From assembly GCF_001187785.1 (NCBI RefSeq), contig NZ_CP012154.1:1792501-1856500 (forward strand): a stretch of 64,000 nucleotides of DNA, in the 5' to 3' direction. The position numbers and the translations under genes are program-made. Under the pieces are notes generated by a model. That model saw only the letters and a program-made list of their open reading frames with translations. It did no database searches and was not told where the DNA came from. Numbering within the stretch: position 1 is the stretch's first letter; every line of letters starts with the position of its first letter. This DNA is from Wenzhouxiangella marina (lineage in GTDB: Bacteria > Pseudomonadota > Gammaproteobacteria > Xanthomonadales > Wenzhouxiangellaceae). Below are positions 39,464 to 49,380 of this stretch, piece after piece.

Positions 39464-42049
39464 ATGGCCGAACTGGCACGCGAAGTACTGCAGGTCAACC
39501 TCGAAGACGAAATGCGGCAGAGTTACCTCGATTACGCGATGAGCGTGATCGTGGGTCGAGCCCTGCCGGACGTGCGCGACGGGCTCAAGCCGGTGCACCG
39601 TCGCGTGCTCTATGCGATGCACGAACTGGGCAACGACTACAACAAGGCCTACAAGAAATCGGCCCGCGTGGTCGGTGACGTCATCGGTAAGTACCATCCG
39701 CACGGCGACACGGCCGTCTACGACACGATCGTGCGCATGGCTCAGCCCTTTTCGCTGCGCTACATGCTCGTCGACGGGCAGGGGAACTTCGGCTCGGTGG
39801 ACGGCGATTCGCCGGCGGCCATGCGTTACACGGAGGTGCGCATGGCGCGCCTGGCGCACGAGATCCTGGCCGACATCGACAAGGAAACGGTCAATTTCGT
39901 GCCCAACTACGACGAGTCGGAGCACGAGCCGACCGTCATGCCGACCCGGGTGCCGAACCTGCTGGTCAACGGTTCGGCGGGGATCGCCGTCGGCATGGCC
40001 ACGAACATTCCGCCGCATAATCTGAATGAGGTCGTCAGCGCCTTGCTGGCGATGATCGACGACCCCGAGCTCGACATCGACGGCATCATGGAATTCCTGC
40101 CGGGGCCGGATTTCCCGACGGCTGCCATCATCAACGGCGCCGACGGCATCGACCAGGCCTATCGCACGGGCCGTGGCCGCATTTACCTGCGCGCACGCTC
40201 GCACGTCGAAACCGATGACGACACGGGCCGTTCGCGCATCGTGGTCACGGAGCTGCCCTTCCAGGTCAACAAGGCGCGCCTGCTCGAGAAGATCGCCGAG
40301 CTGGTCAAGCTGAAGAAGCTCGAAGGCATTTCCGAGCTGCGGGACGAGTCCGACAAGGACGGCATGCGCATGGTCATCGAGATCAAGCGCGGCGAGGTCC
40401 CCGAGGTGCTGCTGAACAATCTGTATCAGCAGACCCAGCTGCAGACCGTGTTCGGGATCAACATGGTGGCGCTGGTGGACAACCAGCCGAAGGTCCTAAA
40501 TATCAGAGAGATCCTGCAGGCCTTCCTGTCGCATCGCCGCGAAGTGGTCACCCGCCGGACCCTGTTCGAGCTGCGCAAGGCGCGTGATCGTGCTCACATC
40601 CTCGAAGGCCTGACCGTTGCCCTGGCCAACCTGGACGAGGTCATCGAGCTGATCAAGCAGTCGCCGACGCCGGCGCAGGCCCGCGAGGCCCTGCAGGGAC
40701 GGCGCTGGGACGCGGGTCTGGTCAAGGCCCTGCTGGGCCAGGCGGGCTCCGAGCTGTCCCGTCCGGAAGCACTGCTGCCCGAATACGGCCTGCACGAGGA
40801 CGGCGATTACCAGCTCTCCCCGGCCCAGGCCCAGGCGATCCTCGATCTGCGTCTGCAGAAGCTGACCGGTCTGGAGCAGGAAAAGCTGGCCGAGGAATAT
40901 CAGGAAATTCTCGGCCAGATCAAGGAACTGATGCGCATCCTCTCCGAGCCGGACGCCCTGATGCAGGTCATCCGTGACGAGCTCGAAGCGCTCAAGGACC
41001 AGTACGGGGACGAGCGCCGCTCGGAGATCGTTCGCGACCATCTGAATCTGACCATGGAAGACCTGATCACGCCCGAAGACGTGGTCGTGACCCTGTCCCA
41101 TGCCGGCTACGCCAAGTACCAGCCCCTGGACCGCTATCGGGCCCAGAAGCGCGGCGGGCGAGGCCGCTCGGCGACGAAGACCAAGGACGAGGATTTCGTC
41201 GAACGCTTCTGGGTCACCAACACCCACGACACCCTGCTGGTCTTCACCAGCGCGGGCAAGGTCTACAAGACCAAGGTCTACGAGCTGCCGCAGGCCGGCC
41301 ACAACAGCCGCGGGCGACCGATGGTCAATCTGCTCCCGCTGGATGAGGGTGAGCGGATCAACGCCGTGCTGCCGACGCGCGAATTCCCCGAGGACTGGTT
41401 CGTGTTCTTCGCCACGCGCGCCGGCCGGGTCAAGAAGACGCCGCTGTCCGATTTCGCCAATATCCGGGCCAACGGCATCTGGGCCGTGCTGCTCGAGGAA
41501 GGTGATGAACTGGTCGACGTGGCCTTCACCGATGGCAAGCGCGACATTCTGCTGTTCTCCTCGGCGGGCAAGACGATTCGCTTCCACGAAGACGACGTTC
41601 GCCCGATGGGTCGCCAGACCCGCGGCGTGGTCGGCATCCGCCTCAAGGATGATCAGCAGGTCGTCTCGATGCTGGTCACGAACGACGCCGATGACGAAGG
41701 CGAGGGCGATGTGCTGCTGGCCACGGCCAATGGCTACGGCAAGCGTACGGCCCTGCAGGAGTTCCCGGTCTACAAGCGCAGCGGACAGGGCGTGATCGGC
41801 ATCCAGGTGTCCGAGCGCAACGGTGCTCTGGTGGCGGCCCTGTCGGTCAATGACGACGACGATGTCATGCTGACCTCCAACGCCGGCACCCTGGTCCGGA
41901 CTTCGGCGCACGAGATCTCCCGCCTCGGCCGCAACACCCAGGGCGTGACCCTGATCCGCCTCGGCAAGGACGAGCAGGTCATCGGCATGGCCCGCGTCGC
42001 CGCCTCGGAAGACGACGAAGAAGAGGGCGACATCGCCGAGGACGAATGA
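39464..42049 (+). CDS. gyrA: DNA gyrase subunit A
   Basis: 861-residue type II topoisomerase subunit that cuts and rejoins DNA. Start [20 protein letters not shown] and [20 protein letters not shown] are typical. The active-site tyrosine lies in [10 protein letters not shown]. The quinolone-determining region [19 protein letters not shown] has Thr at the position of E. coli Ser83 and Asp at 87, the wild-type state in, for example, Pseudomonas. The C-terminal half has the GyrA-box-containing beta-pinwheel (QKRGGRGRS) and the protein ends in an acidic tail ([13 protein letters not shown]). Good AGGAAG ribosome binding site. Confidence 0.98.
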   Translation: MAELAREVLQVNLEDEMRQSYLDYAMSVIVGRALPDVRDGLKPVHRRVLYAMHELGNDYNKAYKKSARVVGDVIGKYHPHGDTAVYDTIVRMAQPFSLRYMLVDGQGNFGSVDGDSPAAMRYTEVRMARLAHEILADIDKETVNFVPNYDESEHEPTVMPTRVPNLLVNGSAGIAVGMATNIPPHNLNEVVSALLAMIDDPELDIDGIMEFLPGPDFPTAAIINGADGIDQAYRTGRGRIYLRARSHVETDDDTGRSRIVVTELPFQVNKARLLEKIAELVKLKKLEGISELRDESDKDGMRMVIEIKRGEVPEVLLNNLYQQTQLQTVFGINMVALVDNQPKVLNIREILQAFLSHRREVVTRRTLFELRKARDRAHILEGLTVALANLDEVIELIKQSPTPAQAREALQGRRWDAGLVKALLGQAGSELSRPEALLPEYGLHEDGDYQLSPAQAQAILDLRLQKLTGLEQEKLAEEYQEILGQIKELMRILSEPDALMQVIRDELEALKDQYGDERRSEIVRDHLNLTMEDLITPEDVVVTLSHAGYAKYQPLDRYRAQKRGGRGRSATKTKDEDFVERFWVTNTHDTLLVFTSAGKVYKTKVYELPQAGHNSRGRPMVNLLPLDEGERINAVLPTREFPEDWFVFFATRAGRVKKTPLSDFANIRANGIWAVLLEEGDELVDVAFTDGKRDILLFSSAGKTIRFHEDDVRPMGRQTRGVVGIRLKDDQQVVSMLVTNDADDEGEGDVLLATANGYGKRTALQEFPVYKRSGQGVIGIQVSERNGALVAALSVNDDDDVMLTSNAGTLVRTSAHEISRLGRNTQGVTLIRLGKDEQVIGMARVAASEDDEEEGDIAEDE

Positions 42050-42074
42050 TCCTCGGCGGTCGCCAATCGCCTTG

Positions 42075-42122
42075 GCGGAGATTTCTGCGACATGGTCCGT
42101 CGGGGATATGACCCCGACCTAC
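42075..42122 (-). repeat. GTAG-headed palindromic repeat, copy 1
   Basis: Minus-strand orientation. GTAG (42122-42119) then stem GTCGGGG/CCCCGAC around a six-base loop (core 42099-42122), followed by the flanking block that includes CATGTCGCAG-like sequence. Confidence 0.75.
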
Positions 42123-42145
42123 ACGTGGCCCGATCGAAGCTCGCC

Positions 42146-42205
42146 GTAGGTCGGCCCCACGTGGCCGACGGTCCATGTCGCAGGGATCTCCGTCAATCCG
42201 ACAAC
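42146..42205 (+). repeat. GTAG-headed palindromic repeat, copy 2
   Basis: GTAG, stem GTCGGCC/GGCCGAC, loop CCACGT (core 42146-42169), then the conserved flank CCATGTCGCAGG and ATCTCCGTCAATCC. Confidence 0.8.
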
Positions 42206-42245
42206 GAGAGGGTGGATTGCCCTTCAGAAACCCGTCACATGATAC

Positions 42246-42305
42246 GTAGGTCGGCCCCACGTGGCCGACGGACCATGTCGCAGGCATCTCCGTCAATCCG
42301 ACAAA
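42246..42305 (+). repeat. GTAG-headed palindromic repeat, copy 3
   Basis: Same core as copy 2 (42246-42269) and near-identical flank; the similarity to copy 7 continues past the flank to about 42340 (CAGGAACCCGACGC). Confidence 0.8.
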
Positions 42306-42328
42306 GAGATGATGAGTCCCCCGCCAGG

Positions 42329-42462
42329 AACCCGACGCACGCATGCCGCAGGCACCGCCGGCAACTCGATGATGAACACCGCAGTCCATCGAATCCCGAC
42401 AACACCCAAAAGCATCGCTTGTAGGATGGGGAGCGACGACGGCGGCATGCGTGCGTCGGGTT
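42329..42462. repeat. Perfect 21-base inverted repeat around 92 bases
   Basis: The arm at 42329-42349 (starts AACCCGACGCACGC) is repeated exactly in reverse complement at 42442-42462. The interior has no gene. Near 53117-53134 a related sequence has the two arms joined directly as an 18-base palindrome. Confidence 0.7.
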
Positions 42463-42498
42463 TTCCATGGCAGTTGCGGCATTGCGCCGTGGGGTTCG

Positions 42499-42545
42499 TG
42501 GAGATTACGGATGCATGGACCGTCGGGCGCGTGGGCCCGACCTAC
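42499..42545 (-). repeat. GTAG-headed palindromic repeat, copy 4
   Basis: Minus orientation; stem GTCGGGC/GCCCGAC, loop CCACGC (core 42522-42545). One stem pair is swapped relative to copies 2 and 3, with its partner changed too. Confidence 0.75.
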
Positions 42546-42584
42546 GCGAGCTAGCGGGGACATAGGCTTACCGCTCATCGTCGC

Positions 42585-42704
42585 GTTGACGGAGAAGGCT
42601 GCGACATGGACCGTCGGGCGCACGCGCGGTCGGTCTACGCCGCGGCGCTTCTGGCCTTTGGCCAACCGCACCGCGCCTTCAACCTGCGCTGGCGCGACCT
42701 ACGC
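42585..42704 (-). repeat. GTAG-headed palindromic repeat, copy 5 (degenerate, extended)
   Basis: Core at 42613-42638 has lost perfect pairing. It shares a longer downstream block (GCCGCGGCGCTTCTGGCC and CCAACCGCACCG) with copy 6 at 52.8 kb. Confidence 0.65.
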
Positions 42705-42826
42705 GATGCCAAACCCGGGTGGGAGCTGGAAGCGAGAATACCGCAGGTCGGGCGCTGATCGAGCTATGACCATGGCGATAGCGTCAGGGGCACCCGAGAG
42801 GCCGGGTGCCCGTTCACATCGAAGAT

Positions 42827-45280
42827 CTATTGCTCGAAGCGATCCTCGAACAGCGGGTCGGCGCTGCGGGTGGCGGTGACTTCGATCACGGCCAGGGGGA
42901 GCAGCGGGTCGTCCGTGCTGAGGCAGAGCAGGGCCTGGGCGTTGTCGCCGGGCATCAGGCTGCCATCGACTTCGATCTGGATAGGCAACGACTGACCCGC
43001 CGGCAGGCTGCCCGAGCTCGGGCTGATGCTGAGCCAGGCCACGCCCTGCGGGTCGACGCAGATCGGTGGCGCCTGCTTGTGCAGGGTGACCGTCACGTTC
43101 GACCAGGTCATGGCGTCGTTGTAGGTGTGCAGGAACTCGAAGGTCCAGTTGCCATCGTCGGCCACGCCTTCGGGGCCGAAGGGGAGCTCGTCGATGTGCG
43201 TACTGCTGTAGCTGCCGTCGCTATTGGATCCTGAGCCATCGAAGTCCCAGGGCGGGTTGCCCGTCTGGAAGCCGCCGACCGCATAGCTGCTGCCACCGGG
43301 TGCGGTGATCGTGAGCTGGAGATCGGAGGCCCAGGTCTGGTTGTTGCTGACTCCTGTGACGTCCCCGGAGAAGCTGAAGCCCACCACCGAGCCGACCGTG
43401 CTCACGCCTGCAGGCAGCACCTCGCTGTAGCTGCCATTACCCTGGATCACGAAATCGCTCAGGCTCAAGGTCTCGTCGAGCGCCGGATCGTAGCCTGACC
43501 CGCGCTGAGCGGGCAGGTCGCTGGCGATCGACCAGGCCAGGGCTCGGGAGGACCCGGAATTACTCAATTCGATCTGACCGAGACCCATACCCTGGCCGGG
43601 CACGGTGACCAGGAGCTGTCCGGGTGCCACGCTGGCCAGCTGCTCCTGGATCCAGACGGCTTCGAGCACGCCGGCCTGACCCGACGCGTCGGTGGCTTGA
43701 ACGAACAGCAGGCGAGGCTGGCTGAGGTCCAGTCCCGGGATCGAAAGATCGCCGCTGAAGCTGACCGACGTCCCGCTGCCGTCCAGATTCAGGCTGTAGG
43801 TGGTTCCGGCGAGTGCCGGCGGCAGGTCCAGGCTGGCGGTCACGCTGCTGATGCTGGTGATCGGGTCGTTTGCCGGGCCTTCGCTGACGCCTCCGCGAGC
43901 GTAGCGCGTGTCATCGGCCAGGCCCTGGATGAGGAGCTGGCCCTGGCTGGCGTCGAAGACCGCTGTCAGATTCACCACGTCCGGCCCCGAGGGCGCGGCG
44001 TAGGGCCGTGCGGCGGCCTTGGCGTTGTAGATCAGAGAGGCCAGGATGTCGGCCCAGATGTCATTCTCGAAGCTCGAGCAGCTTTGCTGGAAACTGGTGC
44101 CGATTTCGTAGGTATAGGCGGCCACGCCGAGCATGCCATGGGCGTAGTCCGGCATCGTGCCGCCCGAGGAGTAGAGAATGTCGCGGCCGACCTGATAGTC
44201 GGTAAAGAAGCCCATCTTGCGGCCCAGCCAGGCGAGTTGCTCATGATTGGCCGCATGGTTGCTGGTGCCGCCGCCCCGACCTTCCCAGGGAAACAGGATC
44301 AGTTCGCTGTAGCTGTGCAGGGACAGGAAGATGCCTTCGGCGGTATCCGGGATCAGCGCATCGAAACCGGGATCGGCCGCGTTGTCGCGATAATCGGTGA
44401 ACACCGTATCGAGATAGTCCTGGACGGCCTGAGTCTCGGGCTCGGAGCCGGCGCCGGGTCCCCGATAGGTCTCCGAGCACGAGTTGGTGTCGGAGAACTG
44501 GCCCCAGTAAACATTGCTGTTGCGGTTCAGATCCACGCCCACGGTGCCGCTGGGGCAGGCATTGGTGTTGGCGTTCTTGCGCCAGAAGGACTCGCCGCCC
44601 TCGACTTCTCGACGGCCATCCGGGTTGTGTTGGGCAATGATATGGATTTCGCGATGGTCGAGCAGCCAGGTGGCCGTGGCATCGTTGCCATAGCCATTGA
44701 CCAGCCACTCGGCAAAGCGGGTGGCGGACTCGGCCGTGGTCAGTTCACGAGCGTGCTGGGCGGCCATGATGACCAGCGGTGCCTGTGGATGCGGGCTGGA
44801 CTGATTGCCGATGACGAGCACGTTGATGTCATCACCGCCGGGCTGGCCATTGGCCTTGCGCCAGGTGTCACCGATGTCCTCCCAGCGCGCCAGGTTCGGA
44901 TGAGCGCTGGCCAGGCCCGAGAGGGCGGCATTCGTTTCGTCGACGGTCCGATAGCAGGGAAAGCCCGGAACGCCACCGACGCCGCTGATTCGCCAGGCCT
45001 CGCGGTCGATGTCACGGAAGCGGATCAGGGCATCGGTCTTTTCCCGATCGATCTCGACACGGTAGCCGAGCGCCTGCACTTCGGCCAGGCCGCGTTGGGT
45101 GACGTAGAGATTGACATAGCCCTCGCGCCAGTTGATCCCCCAGAAGTCACCCAGGTAGCGAAGCCGGTTGTAGTCGGCCCGCGGCACATCGTAGATCTTG
45201 ATGACCGTGGACTCGTTGGCCTGCAGCATCGAGCTCAGGGCCAGAACAAGGACGAGTGAAGCGATTCGAAGCATCGACAT
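42827..45280 (-). CDS. Secreted M14 zinc carboxypeptidase with proprotein-convertase-type P domain
   Basis: 817-residue exported metallocarboxypeptidase. Signal peptide ends near ANES (residue 21). The zinc site is HARE (His176, Glu179) plus the later His in SLHSYSE; substrate-binding NRNSN and catalytic Glu in YEIGTSF are present. After the enzyme come Ig-like segments, then a P-domain-like region (ASDLQLTITAPGG, WSNVTVTLHKQ) and a last beta domain beginning WLSISPSSGSL. It ends DPLFEDRFEQ. The final roughly 270 residues resemble those of the upstream S8 protease. Same strand, 73 bases downstream of that gene, so probably one operon for extracellular protein digestion. Confidence 0.9.
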   Translation of the reverse strand: MSMLRIASLVLVLALSSMLQANESTVIKIYDVPRADYNRLRYLGDFWGINWREGYVNLYVTQRGLAEVQALGYRVEIDREKTDALIRFRDIDREAWRISGVGGVPGFPCYRTVDETNAALSGLASAHPNLARWEDIGDTWRKANGQPGGDDINVLVIGNQSSPHPQAPLVIMAAQHARELTTAESATRFAEWLVNGYGNDATATWLLDHREIHIIAQHNPDGRREVEGGESFWRKNANTNACPSGTVGVDLNRNSNVYWGQFSDTNSCSETYRGPGAGSEPETQAVQDYLDTVFTDYRDNAADPGFDALIPDTAEGIFLSLHSYSELILFPWEGRGGGTSNHAANHEQLAWLGRKMGFFTDYQVGRDILYSSGGTMPDYAHGMLGVAAYTYEIGTSFQQSCSSFENDIWADILASLIYNAKAAARPYAAPSGPDVVNLTAVFDASQGQLLIQGLADDTRYARGGVSEGPANDPITSISSVTASLDLPPALAGTTYSLNLDGSGTSVSFSGDLSIPGLDLSQPRLLFVQATDASGQAGVLEAVWIQEQLASVAPGQLLVTVPGQGMGLGQIELSNSGSSRALAWSIASDLPAQRGSGYDPALDETLSLSDFVIQGNGSYSEVLPAGVSTVGSVVGFSFSGDVTGVSNNQTWASDLQLTITAPGGSSYAVGGFQTGNPPWDFDGSGSNSDGSYSSTHIDELPFGPEGVADDGNWTFEFLHTYNDAMTWSNVTVTLHKQAPPICVDPQGVAWLSISPSSGSLPAGQSLPIQIEVDGSLMPGDNAQALLCLSTDDPLLPLAVIEVTATRSADPLFEDRFEQ

Positions 45281-45353
45281 GGCAAATCCGGTTTGATCAG
45301 GGAGCGAGGGGACCCGGCCGAATCAACGACCGGGCCCCTCAGATGATCGAGCC

Positions 45354-48300
45354 TCAGGGAAGCAGCTCGAAGCGGTCCTCGAACACATCGTCCGTGTTCT
45401 CGGTGACCGTCAGATCGACCGGGATCGCCGTCATGTCGGCGTTCGGGTCGTTGCTGCTGACGCAGAGGTAGGCGGTGTAGCTGCCCGGCAACATGCCGCT
45501 GGCATCGACATCGACGCTGACCTGCTGGGTCTGTCCCTGTCCGACGCTTCCGGACTCGGGGGTGACCGACAGCCAGGACACGGCGTTCAGGGGGTCGACG
45601 CAGTAGGGCAGCGGTTCCTTGAGCAGCGTGACGGTCACGTTGCTCCAGTTCATGGTGCCGGCGCTGGCGCTGACCCAACCGTGGCGGAAGGTCAGGGTCC
45701 AGTCGCCTTCGTCGGTGGTGCCGGGATCGAAGGCGGCGGCATGGACGCTCGAATAGGTGCCGTCGTTGGCCGAGGCGCTGCCCTGGAAGTCCCAGGCATT
45801 GACTTCATTGCTGAAACCGCCGACATCGAAGATGTCGCCCTCGGGGCTGGTGATGACCATGCGCATGTCCGAGGCCCAGTCGCTGTTCCCGGTGATGCCG
45901 GAGACCGTGCCCTCGAAGGCGAAACCGAGCACCGTGCCCTGGGTCAGCACGCCGGCCGGGATGGTGAACTCTTCGACGTTGCCGCCACCGGCGTCACCCG
46001 TCAGGGAGAAGCTGCCGACGTTCAGCACCTCGTCCAGTGCCGGATCGATCACGCCGCGCGGTGCCAGGCCGGCCAGCTGATCGGTGGCCACGCTCCAGGT
46101 GAGGTTGCCGGTGCCGACATTGCCGATTTCGAGCGGGCTGCTGGCGGAATCACCGGAGGCCACGGTCATCCCGAACTGGCTGGCCGAGTAACTGGCCACG
46201 GGCTCGAGGCGGGTCGTGAAGGTGCGCGTCGGTGAGTAATTGGCATCGCCGCAGTTGTTGAGACCGGCGACGCGCCAGCTGTACTCGGTGCCCGTGTCGA
46301 GCTCGACGGGGATCTGGAAGCTGGTGCCGTTGACCTCCGTGTCGACGATCGCGGCCGGGATGCCGGTCGGGAAGACGACGAGCTGGTAGCTGGAGACGCC
46401 GGGAATCGGGTCCCAGCTCAAGGTCGGCTGCAGTTGGAGGTCTGTGGCGCCATCGATCGGTGCGATCTGGTTCGGTGCAGTGGCCAGGGGCTCGTCGATC
46501 ACGATCGCCAGGTCCAGGCTCTGCTGGTCAAAGCCGTCATCGCCGTTCAGCGGGATGCTGCCGATGAAGGGGCTGGCCGAATCGTCGATGGTGACGGTCC
46601 AGGTCGAGACCCCCGGTGCGCTGACCGAGGCCGGGCTGAAGCCACTGGAGATGCCGCCCGGCAGGAGGCCGCTGGTCGACAGATCGACCGTGCCGCTGTA
46701 AGCGCCCAGGGTGCCGACATTGACGGTGAGCGGGAAGCTGATGTCATTGCCGGGTTCGGGGACGCAGGCGCCGATCGGCCCGCCCTGCAGGTCCAGGGTG
46801 AAGGTCGGGTCCCCGACGATGCAGTTGTAGCAGACCAGGGCGAAATCCTGGCTCGGTGCGCCCGGGTTGTAGGGGTTGAGCGCATCGCCGGCGAGGTTGG
46901 CCGCCGTGACCGTGACGTTAACGGCACCGCCGTGCTGGGCCGGGCTCAGGAAGACGCCTTCCAGGTTGTTGCGATCGTCGGCGCTGCCACCGGTGGCCGA
47001 CCAGCCGTCCGCGCCGATGACGTTGCCGAGGAAGGTGCTGCCGCCGGTCTCGACGCTCAGGTCCAGATCGTTCACCCAGGCCGGCGTGGACCCCGCCAGC
47101 CCGGCACCCGGGGCGTCAGTCCAGGCCAGCATGATGCGGATCGGTTCGGCCGGATTGACGGCGTTCAGACCGATCATGTAGGCATCACCGGTGCTGTCGA
47201 AGACGGTTTCCTGGTCGCTCATGAAGACTTCGAGGCCGTGGTTCATGACCAGCTCGAGGTCGATGCGGCCGTAGCCCTGGAAACGGTCCGGACGATGGCC
47301 CATGGTGACGCCATCGGCGTTCGGTTCCCCTTCGAGGTTCTGGGCCGCCGCGGTGAACACCGCCTTGGTCAGGGCCGGAGAGGGTGGGTTGCCGGTCTCG
47401 GCGATGTACTTCTGGGACCAGATCGCCACGGCGCCCGAAACGATGGGGGAGGCCATCGAGGTGCCGCAGAAGTTCGCGGAATGGGATGTGTTGGAGGAAT
47501 TGGTGGTGCTGTCCGTGTTGCAGCCCGGCGCCACGATGTCCGGTCGCCGGCGGCCGTCGCAGGCCGGGCCATGGGCCGAGTTCGTGGAAATACGGAAGAT
47601 GTTGCTCAGCTGAGTGCCGTTGGTGGCCTGCAGCGCGGTCGAACCGACGGCGAACAGGTTCTTCGCTTCGTCGGGCGAGGCCAGGGAGCTCGGCGCACAG
47701 GCGCCGCCGCCATCACCGCCGCCGTTCATGATCGACCAGACCGGGAGGATGGTCTGGTATCCGGGCGTGTCCGGGTCGGCGTCACGAACGATGAAATCGA
47801 TCTGCTGGGTCGGAATGTCGTAGCCCTGTGGGGTGGTCGTCGGCCCCCAGGAGTTGTTGGTCAGGAGGGCGCCGCTGCGGGCCGAGTCCTGATAGATGCT
47901 GAGCATGCCGTCGGCGACCATGCCGCCGGGGCCGGCTCCGAGGAAGGGGCCATACTCCTGCGTCACGATGCTTGCACCGGGGGCGACGCCCTGGCCACGC
48001 AGGAAGCCGTTGAGCAGGGTGCCGGTCGCGCCGGTGCCTGCAATGGCACCGGCCACGTGCGTGCCATGAGAATCCGATCCGGATGTGGTGCAACTGCCAT
48101 TCGTGCCATCGCAGCTGACGATGCGATCGGCCAGGTCGACGTGGGTGGTCAGCACGCGACCGTCGACGACACCGACGATGATGCCCGTGCCATCGAAGCC
48201 CGTGTCGCCGAGCCAGGTCGCATAGCCGGGAAAGACCGTTTCCGAGCCATCGTAGTTGCCGACGACACTCTGGTTCGACATTTCCCCTCGCGGGCCGGCC

Positions 48301-49073
48301 TCGGGGCGGATGTACTGGATGGTGTAGACGCCCGGCCACTGGGCCAGTTCGTTGTAGCGGTCGCCGGGCAGATCGTCGATCTGGACGACGACGAAGTGCC
48401 GCCCCATCGGGGTGATGGCGCTGACCGAGCCGAGTTCACGCAGGCGAGCGATTCGATCGTCCAGGTCACCGTGGGCGCTGATCAGCATCATGGTCGGACG
48501 CGCCTCGTTGCTGAAGCTTCTCAGATGCGGCTGCACCTTCCAGCCGGCTTCCATCGGCTGTGACCAGCGGATGGCGGCATGCTCGTTGATGGTGCGCAGC
48601 TTGTCGGCGGAGGCCCAGACGAAATAGCTGAACGGATGCAGCGGTTGGACGATTTCGATGCCGTTCTGCCGGAGGCTCTCCAGCCACTCGGGACGGATCG
48701 GGCCCTTGAACTGGATGAAATGGAAGTCGCCAGCAGGATTCGCGGCCGGGAGGGTCATGCGGCTGCCTCGCTCGACCGGGTCGAAGTTTTCCTCTCCCAG
48801 AGTCACGAGAAAGGGATTCTCGGACACTTCGATGCGATGCCCGCGGCGCTCGAGTTCGGCAATGCTTGCCTCGTCCAGCTGGCCGAACACGATCGAGCCG
48901 TAGTCTTCGAGCTGACTGCTCTGGCGCAGTTGATCGAGCAGCAGGTCGCTGCCGGTCGGGTGGATTCGGACCCAGGGATCCTGAGCGAATACGGTGGCGG
49001 TCAGCAGGCCGAGGGCCAGCCCGCCAAGCAGGCGAAGCGCGCGATGGCGCGGAGCGATCGTCTTGTCAGTCAT
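45354..49073 (-). CDS. Secreted S8 subtilisin-like protease, multidomain
   Basis: 1239-residue exported serine protease. Signal peptide ends near VFAQ (residue 31). A propeptide-like region precedes the catalytic domain. The triad is Asp304 (in VGVVDGRV, where most subtilases have DTG), His336 (SHGTHVAG) and Ser539 (CGTSMASP). A fibronectin-III-like domain (GATDLQLQPTLSWDPIPGVS) and a P-domain (ASDMRMVITSPEGD, WSNVTVTLLKE) follow, then a final WLSVTPESGS domain and the end DDVFEDRFELLP. ATG at 49073 fits the signal peptide; a longer frame upstream does not. Divergent from the tricorn-like gene. Confidence 0.92.
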   Translation of the reverse strand: MTDKTIAPRHRALRLLGGLALGLLTATVFAQDPWVRIHPTGSDLLLDQLRQSSQLEDYGSIVFGQLDEASIAELERRGHRIEVSENPFLVTLGEENFDPVERGSRMTLPAANPAGDFHFIQFKGPIRPEWLESLRQNGIEIVQPLHPFSYFVWASADKLRTINEHAAIRWSQPMEAGWKVQPHLRSFSNEARPTMMLISAHGDLDDRIARLRELGSVSAITPMGRHFVVVQIDDLPGDRYNELAQWPGVYTIQYIRPEAGPRGEMSNQSVVGNYDGSETVFPGYATWLGDTGFDGTGIIVGVVDGRVLTTHVDLADRIVSCDGTNGSCTTSGSDSHGTHVAGAIAGTGATGTLLNGFLRGQGVAPGASIVTQEYGPFLGAGPGGMVADGMLSIYQDSARSGALLTNNSWGPTTTPQGYDIPTQQIDFIVRDADPDTPGYQTILPVWSIMNGGGDGGGACAPSSLASPDEAKNLFAVGSTALQATNGTQLSNIFRISTNSAHGPACDGRRRPDIVAPGCNTDSTTNSSNTSHSANFCGTSMASPIVSGAVAIWSQKYIAETGNPPSPALTKAVFTAAAQNLEGEPNADGVTMGHRPDRFQGYGRIDLELVMNHGLEVFMSDQETVFDSTGDAYMIGLNAVNPAEPIRIMLAWTDAPGAGLAGSTPAWVNDLDLSVETGGSTFLGNVIGADGWSATGGSADDRNNLEGVFLSPAQHGGAVNVTVTAANLAGDALNPYNPGAPSQDFALVCYNCIVGDPTFTLDLQGGPIGACVPEPGNDISFPLTVNVGTLGAYSGTVDLSTSGLLPGGISSGFSPASVSAPGVSTWTVTIDDSASPFIGSIPLNGDDGFDQQSLDLAIVIDEPLATAPNQIAPIDGATDLQLQPTLSWDPIPGVSSYQLVVFPTGIPAAIVDTEVNGTSFQIPVELDTGTEYSWRVAGLNNCGDANYSPTRTFTTRLEPVASYSASQFGMTVASGDSASSPLEIGNVGTGNLTWSVATDQLAGLAPRGVIDPALDEVLNVGSFSLTGDAGGGNVEEFTIPAGVLTQGTVLGFAFEGTVSGITGNSDWASDMRMVITSPEGDIFDVGGFSNEVNAWDFQGSASANDGTYSSVHAAAFDPGTTDEGDWTLTFRHGWVSASAGTMNWSNVTVTLLKEPLPYCVDPLNAVSWLSVTPESGSVGQGQTQQVSVDVDASGMLPGSYTAYLCVSSNDPNADMTAIPVDLTVTENTDDVFEDRFELLP

Positions 49074-49380
49074 GGATTGTTCGAGTTCCGTCGTGGTTAC
49101 CGTTGCAGCGCCCGGACGCCGATGACGAACCTCCACAACAACGGCCAGGCCGTTCCCCAATGCCGGAGGCGGGCGCCTGTCTGGCCCTCCGGCAGGTTCA
49201 TCGCTGGCCCGAGTGGCGAGCCGACCCCGATATTAACCGATGGGTTTCTGCGATGCACCTCTCACTTTCCTCCACGGCCATGACTTCTGGCCCGCAACAC
49301 TTGACGGTGCCTGACTTAAACTCACGGGGTTTGCCGCCACCGCAGCGGTGGTTCGTGTTCATGAGATCGAGAGGTTCGAC
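49074..49380. promoter_or_regulatory. Divergent intergenic region between two protease genes
   Basis: 307 bases with no convincing gene. It must hold promoters for both the S8 and the tricorn-like gene. On the plus strand there is TTGACG near 49300 but without a well-spaced -10. A GC hairpin CCACCG-CAG-CGGTGG at 49337-49351 lies 29 bases before the tricorn start. Confidence 0.45.
49337..49351 (+). other. Leader hairpin of the tricorn-like gene
   Basis: Perfect six-base-pair stem with a three-base loop. No T run follows, so it is not an intrinsic terminator. It could stabilise the mRNA or hinder initiation; position is the only evidence. Confidence 0.4.

Larger units (their letters stand above)
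42050..42826. other. Repeat-rich intergenic region without genes
   Basis: 777 bases between gyrA and the M14 gene. It holds five copies of a GTAG-headed palindromic repeat in both orientations and a 21-base perfect inverted repeat (42329-42349 with 42442-42462). Short open frames cross it but none has a ribosome binding site or a recognisable product. The gyrA terminator was not found here. Confidence 0.8.

Noticed and set aside
39695-39760. Thr at the GyrA Ser83 position as a quinolone-resistance mutation
   Set aside because: Thr at this site is the normal residue in several gammaproteobacteria, and Asp87 is unchanged, so no resistance is claimed.
42075-42704. Repeats between gyrA and the M14 gene resembling a CRISPR array
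   Set aside because: Copies lie in both orientations, spacing is irregular, there are no uniform spacers and no cas genes. They are palindromic intergenic elements.
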